Positions 31,892 through 43,435 of a DNA stretch of 64,000 nt are shown one piece after another (positions within the stretch are counted from its first letter, which is position 1; every line of letters starts with the position of its first letter). A model generated the notes under the pieces. It was given only the letters and a program-made list of their open reading frames with translations, was not told the DNA's origin and did not search any database. The stretch is from Tribonema minus (taxonomy: Eukaryota > Sar > Xanthophyceae > Tribonematales > Tribonemataceae). The translations under genes and the position numbers were made by a program. The DNA is taken from NCBI GenBank assembly GCA_017506865.1, contig JAFCMP010000071.1, positions 248,001 to 312,000 of the forward strand, given 5' to 3'.

Positions 31892-31916
31892 AATGTGAAA
31901 ATCGCTGCACCATGTG

Positions 31917-32052
31917 GAGGAGACAATACACAGAGACAGGCTGTGACTGATGGCGCGGGCACATAATTAGGCACAGGTGGTTTGGAGGAGACAATACACA
32001 GAGACAGGCTGTGACTGTTGGCGTGGGCACACGGACAGGCACAGGCGGTTTG
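31917..32052. repeat. 68-bp tandem duplication upstream of Fanzor B
   Basis: Two copies (31917-31984, 31985-32052) of a unit starting GGAGGAGACAATACACAG lie just upstream of the Fanzor B start codon. They could be part of its promoter or of the left end of its element. Confidence 0.9.
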
Positions 32053-32745
32053 ATCACGAGTCAAAGTGGATGTACTGGGAGCTTGACACATGGGGTGCTG
32101 GGGCTGACAAATGGAAATTGCCACTTTCACAAAAATCCGCGAATCCCATCAATGGATACTATGCGAAAAAGCGATGCTGAATGCTGCACTGGCGATGCGA
32201 TAAGATGGTGCGATGCGATACGGAAAGCGAAGAAGCCTCGCAAGCATGGCGACGTGTCCACACTTGAAACGACGAGGATAATCGGTCGGACACTGCGGCC
32301 GTCGTGAGACACTGCAGCCTCAGGAGAACTAAAACATACTGTAGCGGCGAACACTGCACCGAAGTGGTGCACGAAGACAATGGGCGACAGCACCATCAGC
32401 AACTTATGACCTCAGCGAGTGCGCACCTGTCGTCTCTGTATCAGCGCCGCACACCTAGGATAGAGACTTCCCCGAACTGCGCGGAGAGTCACATCTTTCA
32501 AGTTGAGGTGCGATGGAAATTGGTAACGCGTAACACGTTAGCCTTCGTTCTCTTGTATCATAATGAGGGCATGCTTGCAGTTAGGCCCTCATGTCTGGCA
32601 CATATGTCTGCGACTCCACCATCAACATTAATGGTGCAGTGCTGCACGTAATACTTGTCAATACGATTCAATTGACCACATAATGGTTGCATATCGTGTC
32701 TAACATGATCAAATTGCCGCTGTCGCCGCTGTTGCTGTTGCCCAG
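32053..32745. other. Intergenic, no gene recognised
   Basis: The left end of the Fanzor B element and the first exon or exons of the ATPase gene should lie here. I could not identify either: no inverted repeat was seen, and a candidate exon at 32406-32507 has the wrong phase to join the exon at 32746. Confidence 0.4.
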
Positions 32746-35700
32746 GTATTGCTGACCCTGTCCCCTTCAAGCGCACAACACTCGAGGGCATCTCAGTGCT
32801 CCTCTATGACGAATCGCCATTGACGGATGCACCACGCTTCGCAGTTGATCACTGCAACATAGTGGCGTCCTGTGAGGCGTTTGCGAGGCAATTGTGCGAA
32901 GCGGGCAACCCATTGGACCACATGGTCGTGCATGGGACCGTGAAAAGCGGCAAGACATTCATCCTCCATTGGATATTGCCCTATATTCTGCAGCAGCATT
33001 TCCCCAATGCGCTGTTCTGGAAATACGAGATCAGACAGGTGAGCGAGCAGTTACTCTCCATCAAGAACCCGTTTCCCGTTACGTCAACTGTGTGGTAGCA
33101 TTTTTGACTGTCATCACACGCTTTCCGACGCACAGCTCACCCTTCAACTCACGATTCATGGGTGACATACTGGCCAAATCAGTTTAGTTTGAAGTTGGCC
33201 AACGTTTGAGCAGGGCCTGGCACATGGTGGCCTGATCCAGGAAGCATGAACCAGGACTTGATGCAACCACACACCAATGCCTGACATGTAGGACTGGCAG
33301 TGGTACAGTTCGCTACCAGCCAGGCCATGCAGGCCTGTCAAACGCCTATTTTAGCAGGAAGCAAACATGTATCACTCTACCCCGCTCGTCGTTGCAGGTG
33401 TGTACTGCCTGCCTCCAGGAGGTGCAGCACAGCGGCAGCAGTCAGCTTTTCTTTGTTTTTGTGCGCACATGGCCATTGCAGTAGTGTGCAATAGTGCAGC
33501 TGCCTATATTGATAAGCCAACGAGGAACTTGTTGAAACGCTTTATGAAAAAAATGACGAATTTGGGCAATCGTCATCTGCAAGTTCCATGGCCCTTAGTG
33601 TCGAACTTCGTGATTGTAACCTGCATGCGATTGCATTAGAGTTTTTGTCGACGGCGCCCCACTAGAGCATCAAACCTGACTACAAGAGAATGATATTCGA
33701 CGACGGTCGTCTTGCTCTGCAGTGAAACCCTAATTTAAGCAGGGCAAGCTGCGGTGAATGCTGCAGGGGTGTAGACAGCAATGGTGTTAGGTGTGGAGGG
33801 CACGAGGTCATAACTTACGGTTAATCACTGACAGGCAGACTTTGATGTAGGTCATGCACCACCAGTGCCAATTCAGCAAGCATGCAACACCCAGGACATC
33901 GCAGTCAAGTACAGGCGTTGCATTGTGTACTGTTTAAAACATTGATGCAAAGTTGTGGTAAGCATCACGAGGCACAATTTCATGTATGCAAAAGCATTGA
34001 TGGCGGGGCAGAGACTGAGCCATCGGTTGCACTGTATTGGTATTGTCCAGCGTTGTCACATGCCCTGCATAACCTACTTGTCCACCAGAAAGGTGATACA
34101 TTTACACAATAGGCAAATACATGCATATGCATACTACTAGTATACTATAGCCATTCCACTGGCAAATATGTGAGCTCCAACAGTTCAGGGGGAGTCCGAC
34201 ATGGTTCAATTGGACCGTATGATCATCAACGCTGAAGACTCAGTCTGGTGGCATAACAGCACTCGATGTGCGTTGTCGGTAGGCATTGTATGGACCTATG
34301 CATTCGCTACAGATGAAACCTGCAGGACGAACGAAAGAAGCATTGGTGTTCATAGCTTGCCGGCGCTGGTCATAGGTCTGCTGCGGCCAACCTTTACGGC
34401 ACACGTGGCAAGACTTGACTTTGTAGGAATACAAACGGTCATAGAACTCATTTGCCAACCCTAGAACTTGAGGACTCTCGAGCAAATTTGCATGTGGTGG
34501 CAGCCCATCCGGTGATCCTCCTGTAGCTGATCGCCCATGTGGCAACTGCACATGTGCAATTTGAGGCTCCAAACGTGAAATCACCAGGACCGAATGCATC
34601 CTTGGGTGAGGAATTCACTGACGAAATCATGTCATCTATGTTGCAATGACTTGCAATGGTTGCAGCTCTTTAATTGGATTGCCTCTCGCGTTCAGCCGCC
34701 ACCCTCTGTGCGCGTTGGTCCAGAGAAGCATGTCAACTCTACGCTCGAGCAGCCGCGCTGGCACGACCTGCAGTGAGTCGCTGCTCACGTTGCTGTAGTG
34801 TCTGTCGCGCAAGATCATCAGACTGCCTAGCACAACGCGCAGCAAGACGTTCAACTTGCTCACGTTGCTCTGGTGTTTCTCGCACAGACCGCCTAGCGCG
34901 GTCAACAGCAGACCATTGCTCACGTTGCGCTGTTGTCTCTCGCATAGGCCGCCTAGCATGGTCAACAGCAAGCCCGTTGCTCACGCTGCTATCGCGTTGG
35001 ACACGACTAGCCACTCGTTGCACCTCTTCGCTTCCGCCCTTGCTGCTCTGATGCGACGGCCGATTGGGTGCTACTGCACCTGCGGCTGCTGTTACTGCTG
35101 CTGCCACTGTCGCCGACTGCGCTCGCCCGTTTCTTGTTCGGTGGTTTCGGTTTCGGTTTCGAAGTTCAACTTTTTTATGAGGACACACAAACTTGAACTT
35201 CAAACACCATCCCCTAGTCCCCGCGCACGAAGTAGAAGGCGTGCGCACGGCGCGCGCTCGCTTGCGCTCGCTCGCGACCGTTGACGCCCGCCGATAATCG
35301 GCGTACATAAAACGAAAGCAGCAACAATCCTGTTTGTACACATGGGGAATGTTTTGGGCGCAGCTTCCTTCAAGTTGGCATCTAAAATCAACTCATGGCA
35401 TAACCAACCGCGTTGCCACTGTAGCCACATGTACGTTTAAAAAAGACCTCAGGTGAAGGTTTGTAGGTGCATGCTGTCCTCCGAGTACGTTGGCAGCCTG
35501 TGACCTATGAGCGTATACCATGACTGTGGCTGGCAGTAGTCAAGCAATTCTTAGTCAACTTCAGCCTTGCCTGCAACCCAGCTTGAGTCTGGCTTGTGGG
35601 TGCACCATGAGCATCTGCCATGTGGAGGGCATTGCTTTGTGCTTATACGTCAACAGGTGCAAGTGCAGAGCTCTTTACGGCGGCTATGCATAATGAAAAA

Positions 35701-38700
35701 CGGCCGCCTTGCCAACCGCCCTGCAATGGGATACCCTCTGTGTTTGTACGTCAATAGGTGCAAGAGCAAAGCCCTTAGCGGCAGCTACGCATGTTGACAA
35801 TGGGTTGCCATGTGTCCAGTGATTCTACCTCAGTGGGGCCGCAGTGCTACTGAACTTGTGCGGAGCACGTATTGGCAATTCCACAGGTGACAAAAGGGAG
35901 GCTTGTCAGGCTTTTGTTGTGTCATCAAGTGATGGAATATTTATTGTCAATAGCATACACATGGTGTGGCAACATAATTCAATGCACCACATCCTTTGAT
36001 TTGTAGGCATGTTGCTTGTTCGTTTGCTGAAAATCAATTCTTTCAGGCAAGACATAGCTAGTCATCTCATCTTCGTGTGCAATCCTTTCCTGCCTCCCGT
36101 TGCGCAGTTCACCAAACAGCACGCGTTGCTCAAAGCCATGGTGCAAGATTCGTTGTCCTGGGCCGATGAGCAGGAGATCCGCATCAATATGCGCCAACTT
36201 CCAAGTCGGCCATGGACATCGGTTAATAAGCTGCAGACTGCTCTGCTCGCAATTTTCAAGCAGCTCGACGAGGGCGGCAGGCATGTCTTCATATTGATTG
36301 ATGAGATTCAGCGCTTCTTCAACGACGACGTGTCTGAGCGTCTGAGGTTGGGCTATTGTTCGCCCGCCGATTTCTTCAAGGATCTGGTGTCGCTGTCGCA
36401 GCGACGGAACCGGGTCGCGGTTGCCGTCACAGGAAGCAGCTTGGTTCAGGCTTGGATGAGCTTCAGCGAGGCTGCTCCCAATGACCACACTTTGGCGGGG
36501 GCGCGGCGCATGTTGACCATCCCTGTGAATACAAACCTAGCAGTCGCGGACATGACAGTCATGCAGCTGCGCAGGTGACGCTACGTGTAAGCAAAAGCCA
36601 CACGTCATGTTGGTATCATGATTTTTGTCATAGCATAGTGCTTTTGTTCGACGCAGTCATGCTGGCACATGTATTGTCTGACACCACAAACTGTGATACA
36701 CTGCGGTGCCAGGGGTTGGTAACCACAGCTGGTAGTGAGTGTGCTCCAGTACAAGCCCCCTGCCTAGTAAGAGCCTCCCCCCCCCTGTGAGAGCCATGAG
36801 TGTTGGTGCCAAGGCAAAGTGTGCAGCGTAGCCCCTCTCCACTGGTTGGAGGCCACGCCCTGTAAAAGCCCCGCGTTCTAACTTTGGTTGATTGGATGGA
36901 ATAAAAAGATTTAGAAGTATAAATAAATATATCTGGAGGGAAATTGTTGTTCCAGACAGGGTTTAGGGGTACTTTTGAATTCATGTGTAGGTCCACACCC
37001 CCTTGGCCTGACCAGCCAGCTACGTGAAAACTTCGCAAATATAGTAGAAGTATTATGTGGTTCGTAAACAAGCTTCATCACAGCCGAAAGCTGGCTATAA
37101 GAACTGCAATGCAAAACCAACCCAATCTACTGCGGCTGAGGTGCCAAAGAGTGTGAGATTTTGAGTGCACAGCAACTTACTCTGTGACAACAGGGCATCT
37201 AATACTGCTGTTGGTACTGTGTGCCAGTGTGTACTGTATTCCGGATGTTTATCCATTACGTCCGTTCTAGGACGGCTTACGATTACACGTCGGTACACAA
37301 CAGGAGTAGCCAGCAATTCCAGTGACGGTGTCGTGCAGTCATGTAGGCGATGGAATTATGTGACGGTGGTTCTTGATTCTGTCACGGTGGACTTTGGTTT
37401 TTCTCAACGTCGCAATAGTCCGTCGCGACTCTGTCGTGAACACCACAAGTCGTCTCAGGCGTCAATTGATTGCTTTACAGCCGCAATTGTGCACAACACA
37501 GGACTAAAAAGCAGTATCCATAGCCTTAATGTGACCATTAACACATGCTGAACCACATGCAAGGCACAAATTCTCACAATGCATACAAACACACACAGCA
37601 AGAGCATCACCAGAAGTTGTCTGATGACTCACAGGGGTTTCAGCCCAGTCAGGTACCTGGGCCCAAGATTTGGGACAAGTCAATTGAATGAATATGCATA
37701 TACTGAGGTTGGGGCTGTTTTGTGAAAAAGTATACAATAATCCAGCTCCACTGTGCTGCATTTGGCCTTAGTGTGACACTGGAGTCTGTATACACTTTTA
37801 TTGTATGTCTGCATGGTCACACAGGTACATGCGCAAGCTACATGCACTTGTGTCCAGCATGGGCTGGCTGTTATAACACGCACAAGACACACGAACACAG
37901 TTGAAATATCATTTGTACATCATGTTATTCTTTCAATGTGTCATGCATCAGCAAATGATACCTAATGATGTGCCCCATCTACCAATTTGTGCAGGTTGTA
38001 TCCTGAGGTCACGCTGCCGGACGAGCTGTTCATGACGCTATACCGGGACCCAGCATGGCTCTGTTTCTTAGCCGAAACGTACCGCGGGACACGCAGTGTC
38101 AGCAAAGCCCAGACCCAGGCAGTGCAGAAAGTAGTGGCAGAGTTTGCGGCAGATGTGGACGCACTTGCCTCAGCTCTAGCCAAGCAACCCGAGCTGGTGC
38201 TGGAGTTACGGAGCATGGCGGGCAAAGGGTCTAACGTTGACCCTGCAACCTGGTGGGCGAAGTGGGGGTTTAAGGCTTCAGTTCTCCATGATGATTTCTT
38301 GCAGGATTTCATCACTGAGAGTAGCAAGGGCGTCTGGACGCTGGTACCCTGCATCTATGGCCAATTACTGTCCGACTCCATTGAGGCAGACGGCACACTT
38401 GCGCAGGATATCATGTCCAGGTCTGCATTCATTGATGGCTTCTTCTTTGAGCCAGTATTGAACGATTTGGCTGATCTGAGCAACCAGCTGAAAGCTGAAG
38501 GCGAGATAGCGCAGAGCACAGGTCCCAAAATCTGCATGGCAGCAGCAAAGCGCCTGGCAGAACTCCGCCGCGTATTTGATGAAGAAGCAGACAAGGAAGG
38601 GTGGCTTTCAGACGCGCAAAGTGCGCTCAACGATCCAGCGTTCAAGTACGCATTGAACCACAAGGCCAACCATGTGTCAATCAATGGGTCAAAGAGCGCA

Positions 38701-39063
38701 GCAGAGAGCACGCTGAAGGGGCTCAGAGAGGGGAGAGGCAAGCAGTGGGTTCGCAAGCAGAATTTGAAGTTGTGTGCGCCCAGGTGTTGTCGATGCAACG
38801 CATCTCGGTACCTGTACGACATTGTCGATGCAACGCATCTCGGTACCTGTACGACATTGTCGTACAGGTACCGAGATATTGTCGTACAGGTACCGAGATG
38901 CGTTGCATCGACAACACCTGGGCGCACAGTTGCTGCGCAACATTTGGTATCAAAAGATCATTCAGACAAAGGAACATACCAACTTCGTGAACGTGCTCGA
39001 ACTGACCGACAACCTCCCCAGGTTGCTGCTGTCTGTGGCAAAGCGTTTCCGGCACATCAAGTA
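32746..39063 (+). CDS. P-loop ATPase gene (partial 5'), three visible exons
   Basis: Exons 32746-33038, 36108-36574 and 37995-39063 join in phase. Exon 1 carries Walker A, HGTVKSGKTF. Exon 2 carries Walker B, HVFILIDEIQRFF, and a sensor-like VAVTGSSL. Exon 3 is a mostly helical C-terminal part (WWAKWGFKASVLHDDFLQDF, later FFFEPVLNDLADLSNQL). The layout is that of AAA+/STAND-like ATPases, including the NTPase modules of transposon-derived Crinkler/RHS-type proteins, but the exact family is uncertain. The start is not found. The last exon is interrupted by a 156-bp palindromic element (38773-38928). With it, the frame runs on to a TGA at 39118-39120. Without it and one target copy, the original frame ends at TAG 39061-39063. 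Confidence 0.7.
34150..35341 (-). pseudogene. Helitron/PIF1-type N-terminal fragment, decayed
   Basis: It lies antisense inside the first visible intron of the ATPase gene. At 35341-34739 an open frame ends in about three copies of a 23-residue repeat (RARRSVRETPEQREQ and variants), as in the STPR repeats found upstream of many Helitron-type helicase proteins. The repeat continues past two stop codons. 34599-34240 encodes a C-X2-C ... C-X2-C pair (SCHVCRKGW, FICSECIGPYNAYR), and after a frame change at about 34215-34160 comes SDSPPELLELTYLP. Both resemble the DUF6570-like segment preceding Helitron replicases. No Rep or helicase domain follows. Multiple breaks show it is dead. Confidence 0.45.
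36575..37994 (+). other. Intron of the ATPase gene
   Basis: Contains a diverged relative of the 23.4-kb MITE interior (about 36750-36880) and a diverged copy of the ACGACATG-cluster repeat (about 37423-37465). The donor CGCAG|GTGACG and acceptor TTTGTGCAG|G flank it. Confidence 0.5.
38773..38928. mobile_element. 156-bp palindromic MITE in a coding exon
   Basis: The 49-bp arms start TGTGCGCCCAGGTGTTGTCG and are exact complements. Between them is a partial extra copy of the arm in each orientation. The target duplication is GTTG (38769-38772 and 38929-38932). Removing the element and one GTTG restores an uninterrupted frame in the ATPase exon. One arm recurs alone at 22647-22695. No coding capacity. 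Confidence 0.95.
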
Positions 39064-39120
39064 GTGAAAATGCACTCCATGACGTGCTGCGTCCACGGCT
39101 GTGCAGCCTCTGTTGACTGA

Positions 39121-40330
39121 TTCTTGCCCGTGTTCCCAGACTGGTGTGTGTGTGTGTGTGTCCAGATATATATACACATTCAATCATGTGTATGGCTGTG
39201 CGGTCGTGATGCAACAATGACAGCCACAAACAGCCCGTCCCGCTTGCGGCCCTGTTTGACAGTACAGTAGTACTTGTGGACTTGTATTTATAAACAGAAG
39301 TACATTTTAATACTTTTAATATCATGAGCTTCAGAAGCACAACTCGTGCGTCTCAGCAAACGCTGCATGCACGTGTGTGGCCCTTTGCTGAATGCTTACA
39401 TGTGTTGTCATAATAGCCCTGCGGGCGGGGGAAACTCCTAGGGATGCGTGCAGGTAGAGAGCACTATGATGAGCACTATGATAACACATACTTCAAGTAC
39501 TTCTCAACCAACAAGAGCATTGTGCACTACTCACACACTGGTGAAATTTTACATCAGGGGTGTTGTACTGCAAGCATTTTGGAAAGCTGGCCATGCAGGC
39601 AAGTACAACAGTGCAGACTAGGCTGCTGCATTGACACAAACTTTTCGATTGCATAGGCGACCAGGCCTCCCTTCGGCCTTATAAATTCAAGTCCACAAGT
39701 ACAACAGTGTCACTGCACAGCAAAGGAAGCAGGGGGCACTCAAGGCGGCACAAGTGACACTGTGTGCAAAAGAGAGAAGTCACAAGTAAATTGTGCTTTC
39801 TGAAGCAACGGTCACTTCAGAAAGCCAAGAACAGTGCTTTCAGGAGCACTTCAGGGAGTTTTTGAACCGCTTTTTATGGTATACTGTCCTAGCATCAGCG
39901 CGTACGCCGTCCACAGGAATGTATTCTCGCTCAGGGCGCGAAGAAGCCCAGATGATGGTCTAACTTGATGCTGCTGTACGGAATCTACATGTCGTGTGAC
40001 TTCTGAAAGTGTCTAAACGACAACCAGCAATGTACTAAGGCTTACTCTATGCAGGTTTCATGTCACTGTCAGAGGTCTGCTATCACGTCCTGCTGTGTCA
40101 GCACGGTCTGCACCTGAGCTGCTCTCATACCACATGATGCTGTTGCTGACACCAGTGCTCTTTTGGCTTCATTATAGCGGGGTCGCGATGAGAGCCCGAC
40201 TGCGCAGTCAAACTCCTTCCCAAGGCAGCGGGTGGCCCCAGGTTGCCCAAAGGTCCCCTGTCGTTCAACAAATGCCTGGCATTAAGCCGAGGCCTCTTGG
40301 TCATGAATGTTTGAAGGATAAGCAGTGGGG
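39121..40330. other. Intergenic: microsatellite, hairpin, LINE remnant
   Basis: A (TG)n run lies at about 39144-39160. A perfect 11-bp hairpin, GCTTTCTGAAG/CTTCAGAAAGC with a 9-base loop, is at 39795-39825. The 82-bp LINE remnant is listed separately. No gene is recognised. Confidence 0.5.
39614..39695 (+). mobile_element. 82-bp 5'-truncated copy of the 58-kb LINE
   Basis: It matches the last 82-83 bp of the element ending at 62287 (CAGACTAGGCTGCTGC ... AAGTCCA). It is flanked by a perfect 14-bp target duplication, CAAGTACAACAGTG, at 39600-39613 and 39696-39709. Extreme 5' truncation with a long target duplication is the hallmark of target-primed reverse transcription. Confidence 0.95.
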
Positions 40331-40598
40331 GGCTGGCAACCTCGAGGGTACATTCCAGACCACACCCCACTACACGTACATATGCTACACCAGCTACCAT
40401 GCTACCACTACACCCCCCCCCCCCCTTATTACTAGTAGGCACCCACCCGTGCCGCTGGCGGCCACCGGCGCCAGGCAGCACTGGCAACTGCCTGCACTAC
40501 CCCGTGGGTGACCCTGCGCTGCCACTGCCCATGCCATTATCCGCCCCGCCCCCCACACACACCACCCAATTGTCTATTCGTGAGCATCACCGTGATCC
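40331..40598 (-). ncRNA. Candidate Fanzor C guide RNA scaffold and element 3' end
   Basis: On the minus strand this is the counterpart of 25684-25954. The last 75 bases, ending GGTTGCCAGCC at 40331, match Fanzor A closely. The following bases (from 40330 downward: CCCCACTGCTTATCC) do not. The scaffold assignment is by analogy to known Fanzor/TnpB organisation. Confidence 0.45.
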
Positions 40599-40940
40599 TC
40601 AGGCTCCATCCACGGGTATCCCGGGATGACTGTCCTCCACGCCGCAGACCGCGCACACGCCACGCATGCCCATGTTGGTGGTGCCGCTGCGGTCGCGGTT
40701 GAAGACCACCAGCCCCTGATTCCCGTCGTTTGCGGCTGCCTAAAAGGAGCAGACGCCGTGCGGCAGGTTGGAGTTGCACACACGATTCCTGTGGCCGTGT
40801 TGCTCGCCGCCTGGCTGAGTGCGCTGACCACACCCCGGGCAGCAGACGGTGGTGAAAGCCTCCAGCACCATGATGATGAGTGCACTGCACGCAAGCTGCC
40901 ACACCACCGCCTTGGTGGGAATGAGAGGACGGCCGCGCGC
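40599..40940 (-). pseudogene. Fanzor C: 3' fragment only
   Basis: Homology to Fanzor A begins abruptly at 40940 (RGRPLIPTKAVVWQLACSAL) and runs to TGA at 40599-40601. It keeps the glutamate motif (LEAFTTVCCPGCGQ) and the zinc ribbon, and unlike A it keeps the RuvC-III arginine-aspartate (FNRDRSGTTN). A TAG at 40740-40742 stands where Fanzor A has CAG. RuvC-I and everything upstream are missing. With its complete 3' end, this is a 5'-truncated copy. Confidence 0.9.
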
Positions 40941-41105
40941 CAAAGCTCATCTTCACAAAAGGACAAGCACTGGAATACAGATATGCACCGAAGCAGGAGA
41001 CAAGGTAAAATGGCACCAGGCGAGCAGGGTGAACAAGCGCAAGACGAGAGCAGCAAATTAAACGAGGTACTTGAGAGTGTCAACTCATGGGATATCAGTT
41101 TGGCT

Positions 41106-41948
41106 TCACATGCGAGGTTGGCTGTCGTGATACCCCACGCATGCAAATGCTTGATTTGGGGATATGACGCGCACTTTGACTCTCCGAAGCAAAGACTCTT
41201 GAGCTTCTGTGACTCGGAGTTTCTCTCTTGAGATCGTGTTAAACTTGAAGATAGTATCCTGCTTTGAAGATGGCACTATGTAGTGCAACGTGTAGCTGTT
41301 GGCAGGGGGCAGTGCTTCAAGGACCTTCGCTACATCATTACGACTGAGGTCTTTGTTGTCCCTACTGATGGTGAAGTGGAAAAGGCCAATTTCAGCGACG
41401 GTAGTCGAGGACGAATCTGGCCGGGCGGGAAGAACTACTGCATCCACGTCTGGGTAATTATCTCTTGCCGGCAGCAATAGGGTACGGCCTGTCCACTTGC
41501 CTCCCTGCCAGGACTCATGAAGGCCTTCGAAAGGAGCAGTATCTTTGAAGTTAAACCTGATGGCTCGACTTACTGGTTGAAAGGCGATGTCATCGCTTCT
41601 GACAGGTGTCCTATCAGCGCGTGACTGCCTCTTCTGGCCTAGGTCAGCATTCATAGTGCTGCTGGCCACTTGCACAGACTGTCCCGATTCAAGCGCTTGG
41701 ATCATCAGAAACTCGAACACCTGCCCGCACAAAGGCGCATGTGTGGGCAACTCCTGCAGAGCATTGAAGACTTGCGTCAAGCCCTGCAAGCCTTCCTTGA
41801 CGACGGCTTCCAGCATCAACCTGGTAACACGAGTCGAGGGGAATCTGAGCTGGAAGTCAGCAAACTCCGAGTGGTCTTCGTTGGGCTGAATGTAAATTGC
41901 CCTGAGGGACTCCTCAGGGATGCCTTCAAACGACAGGGCGCTGACGAC
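41106..41948 (-). CDS. Crinkler/RHS-type nuclease-like exon
   Basis: One exon of 281 codons follows the 3' splice site TTGTGGCAG at 41949; upstream exons were not found. After a helical segment (LMLEAVVKEGLQGLTQVFNA), it has LLLPARDNYPDVDAVVLP, then LFHFTISRDNKDL, then SYTLHYIVPSSKQDTIFKF. The spacing of Asp-rich strand, (Q/H)xT strand with following Lys, and a hydrophobic VP strand matches the restriction-endonuclease-like domain of Crinkler/RHS-type proteins. These are thought to derive from transposons and occur widely in eukaryotes. The usual Gln before the Thr is His here. No ATPase domain is attached on this strand. The function here is unknown. Confidence 0.5.
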   Translation of the reverse strand, partial: VVSALSFEGIPEESLRAIYIQPNEDHSEFADFQLRFPSTRVTRLMLEAVVKEGLQGLTQVFNALQELPTHAPLCGQVFEFLMIQALESGQSVQVASSTMNADLGQKRQSRADRTPVRSDDIAFQPVSRAIRFNFKDTAPFEGLHESWQGGKWTGRTLLLPARDNYPDVDAVVLPARPDSSSTTVAEIGLFHFTISRDNKDLSRNDVAKVLEALPPANSYTLHYIVPSSKQDTIFKFNTISREKLRVTEAQESLLRRVKVRVISPNQAFACVGYHDSQPRM

Positions 41949-43435
41949 CTGCCACAATGAGCGCAACAATAATGCGCACAAATATGTCAAACCACTGCGC
42001 AAACCGAGCTGAACAGTGAGCGACGCACTCAAAGGCACATGAAAAGCACAATGTGCTGCTGGCTCTTGGGACAGTTAGCTGGTGCTCAGCCGCATTGTGT
42101 CTCAAATGACGAGATGATCACCGATATAAACAAGTACTTGTAACTTACCGTCATGTCGCTATTTAAGCCGGCGAGGCACGTAATTGAGACGATACTTGGC
42201 CCCAAAACTATTCAAGCCTGGGTAAAACATTTGCTGGATTCAACTTAAGCCGACCCACTTTGCTGGTGAAACATGTAGCTGCTTGCACTGCACGCTGAGC
42301 TGTAAGTTGCTGTTATTGCACTGCACGAGTGGCAGAGGGCGCCCTCTTGAAGATATATGTGATGCAGCACTGCCATCCAGCTCTGCGGCCTTTTGAGACT
42401 GCTTCAGCTTAAACTCACGTCACGCGAAAAAAACTCTCTCAACTTCACGCGAAAGCTCAACAACAACTTGAACTAAAAAACCCCAGCGATTGTATGGGGC
42501 CTGTTGTGTGGTGTTGAATGGTGTCTGATACAGGCGAGCCTAGTTTGAGCCTGGGGATACAAAGTCTTGTTTCAATTAGCTTGTCCGAAGTACGAACGCC
42601 TGTTTTAATTAGGTGCCCCGCCGGCTTAACTAGCGACATGACGGTACTACTATCGGTCACTTGGCAGCACATCATGCAGCGTTTTTACAAGTCGAGATCG
42701 CCAAATCATCCATGATGACACATGTGATGACTGCTGTTACTGAGTACATACTAATGCTGAAGCACCCTGATCTCCGCGGGCACAGGCATAGCAGCCATTG
42801 AGGTATGCTGTGCTCCCTAGCAAATGAGTGGATAAGGCAGGACCCGGCTGGCATGCTATAGGGAGTTGCACATGTGACTCTCATACAGGGGAGAGAAACA
42901 AGTGCCCTGCACACATGAAGTTTACTGAACCTCTTACATTGCAGGGACTTTAAAACAAAATGAGGTGTGCATTCCTGGGAGATGAGGTATGACCCACTGT
43001 ATTGCAAGGAGTTTTGAGAGGTTTTGACACTACATTCCTGGGACTGTAAGCGGACTACTGTATTCCTCAGAACATAGGGCTGTCTGCTACACTTGGAAGT
43101 CAGCAGGAGTGGTGCTGTAAACTCTGGGGAATACAACACAGGGCTGTCCGGGTACACTGCTGGGAAGTCAGCAGTAGTGGTGCTGTAAACTCTGGGGGAT
43201 ACAGGCGAGTGTCCGCATTGAGTTGCCGCAAATACAGACGCGCAGCTGCATGTTCTGCGATACACGCTCAGCTTGCTGACCTGCTGCTGCTTTTGCACAT
43301 CATCCGGAGTCCGCCAGTGCTGCTTTGAATATCTGCGCGCTAGGGCTTTAAATAGCGTTATTTCCCTTCAATGGATTTGCCAATGCTGACTCATCGGATG
43401 CTGCTATTGCCACCGCCCGCAGTGTTTGGCTGGCC
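41949..43435. other. No gene recognised
   Basis: A roughly 63-67-bp unit (GTCAGCAG-AGTGGTGCTGTAAACTCTGG) is tandemly duplicated at about 43075-43205. The longest open frame (42672-43298, minus) lies over this repeat and has no motif. Earlier exons of the minus-strand nuclease-like gene may be hidden here. Confidence 0.4.
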
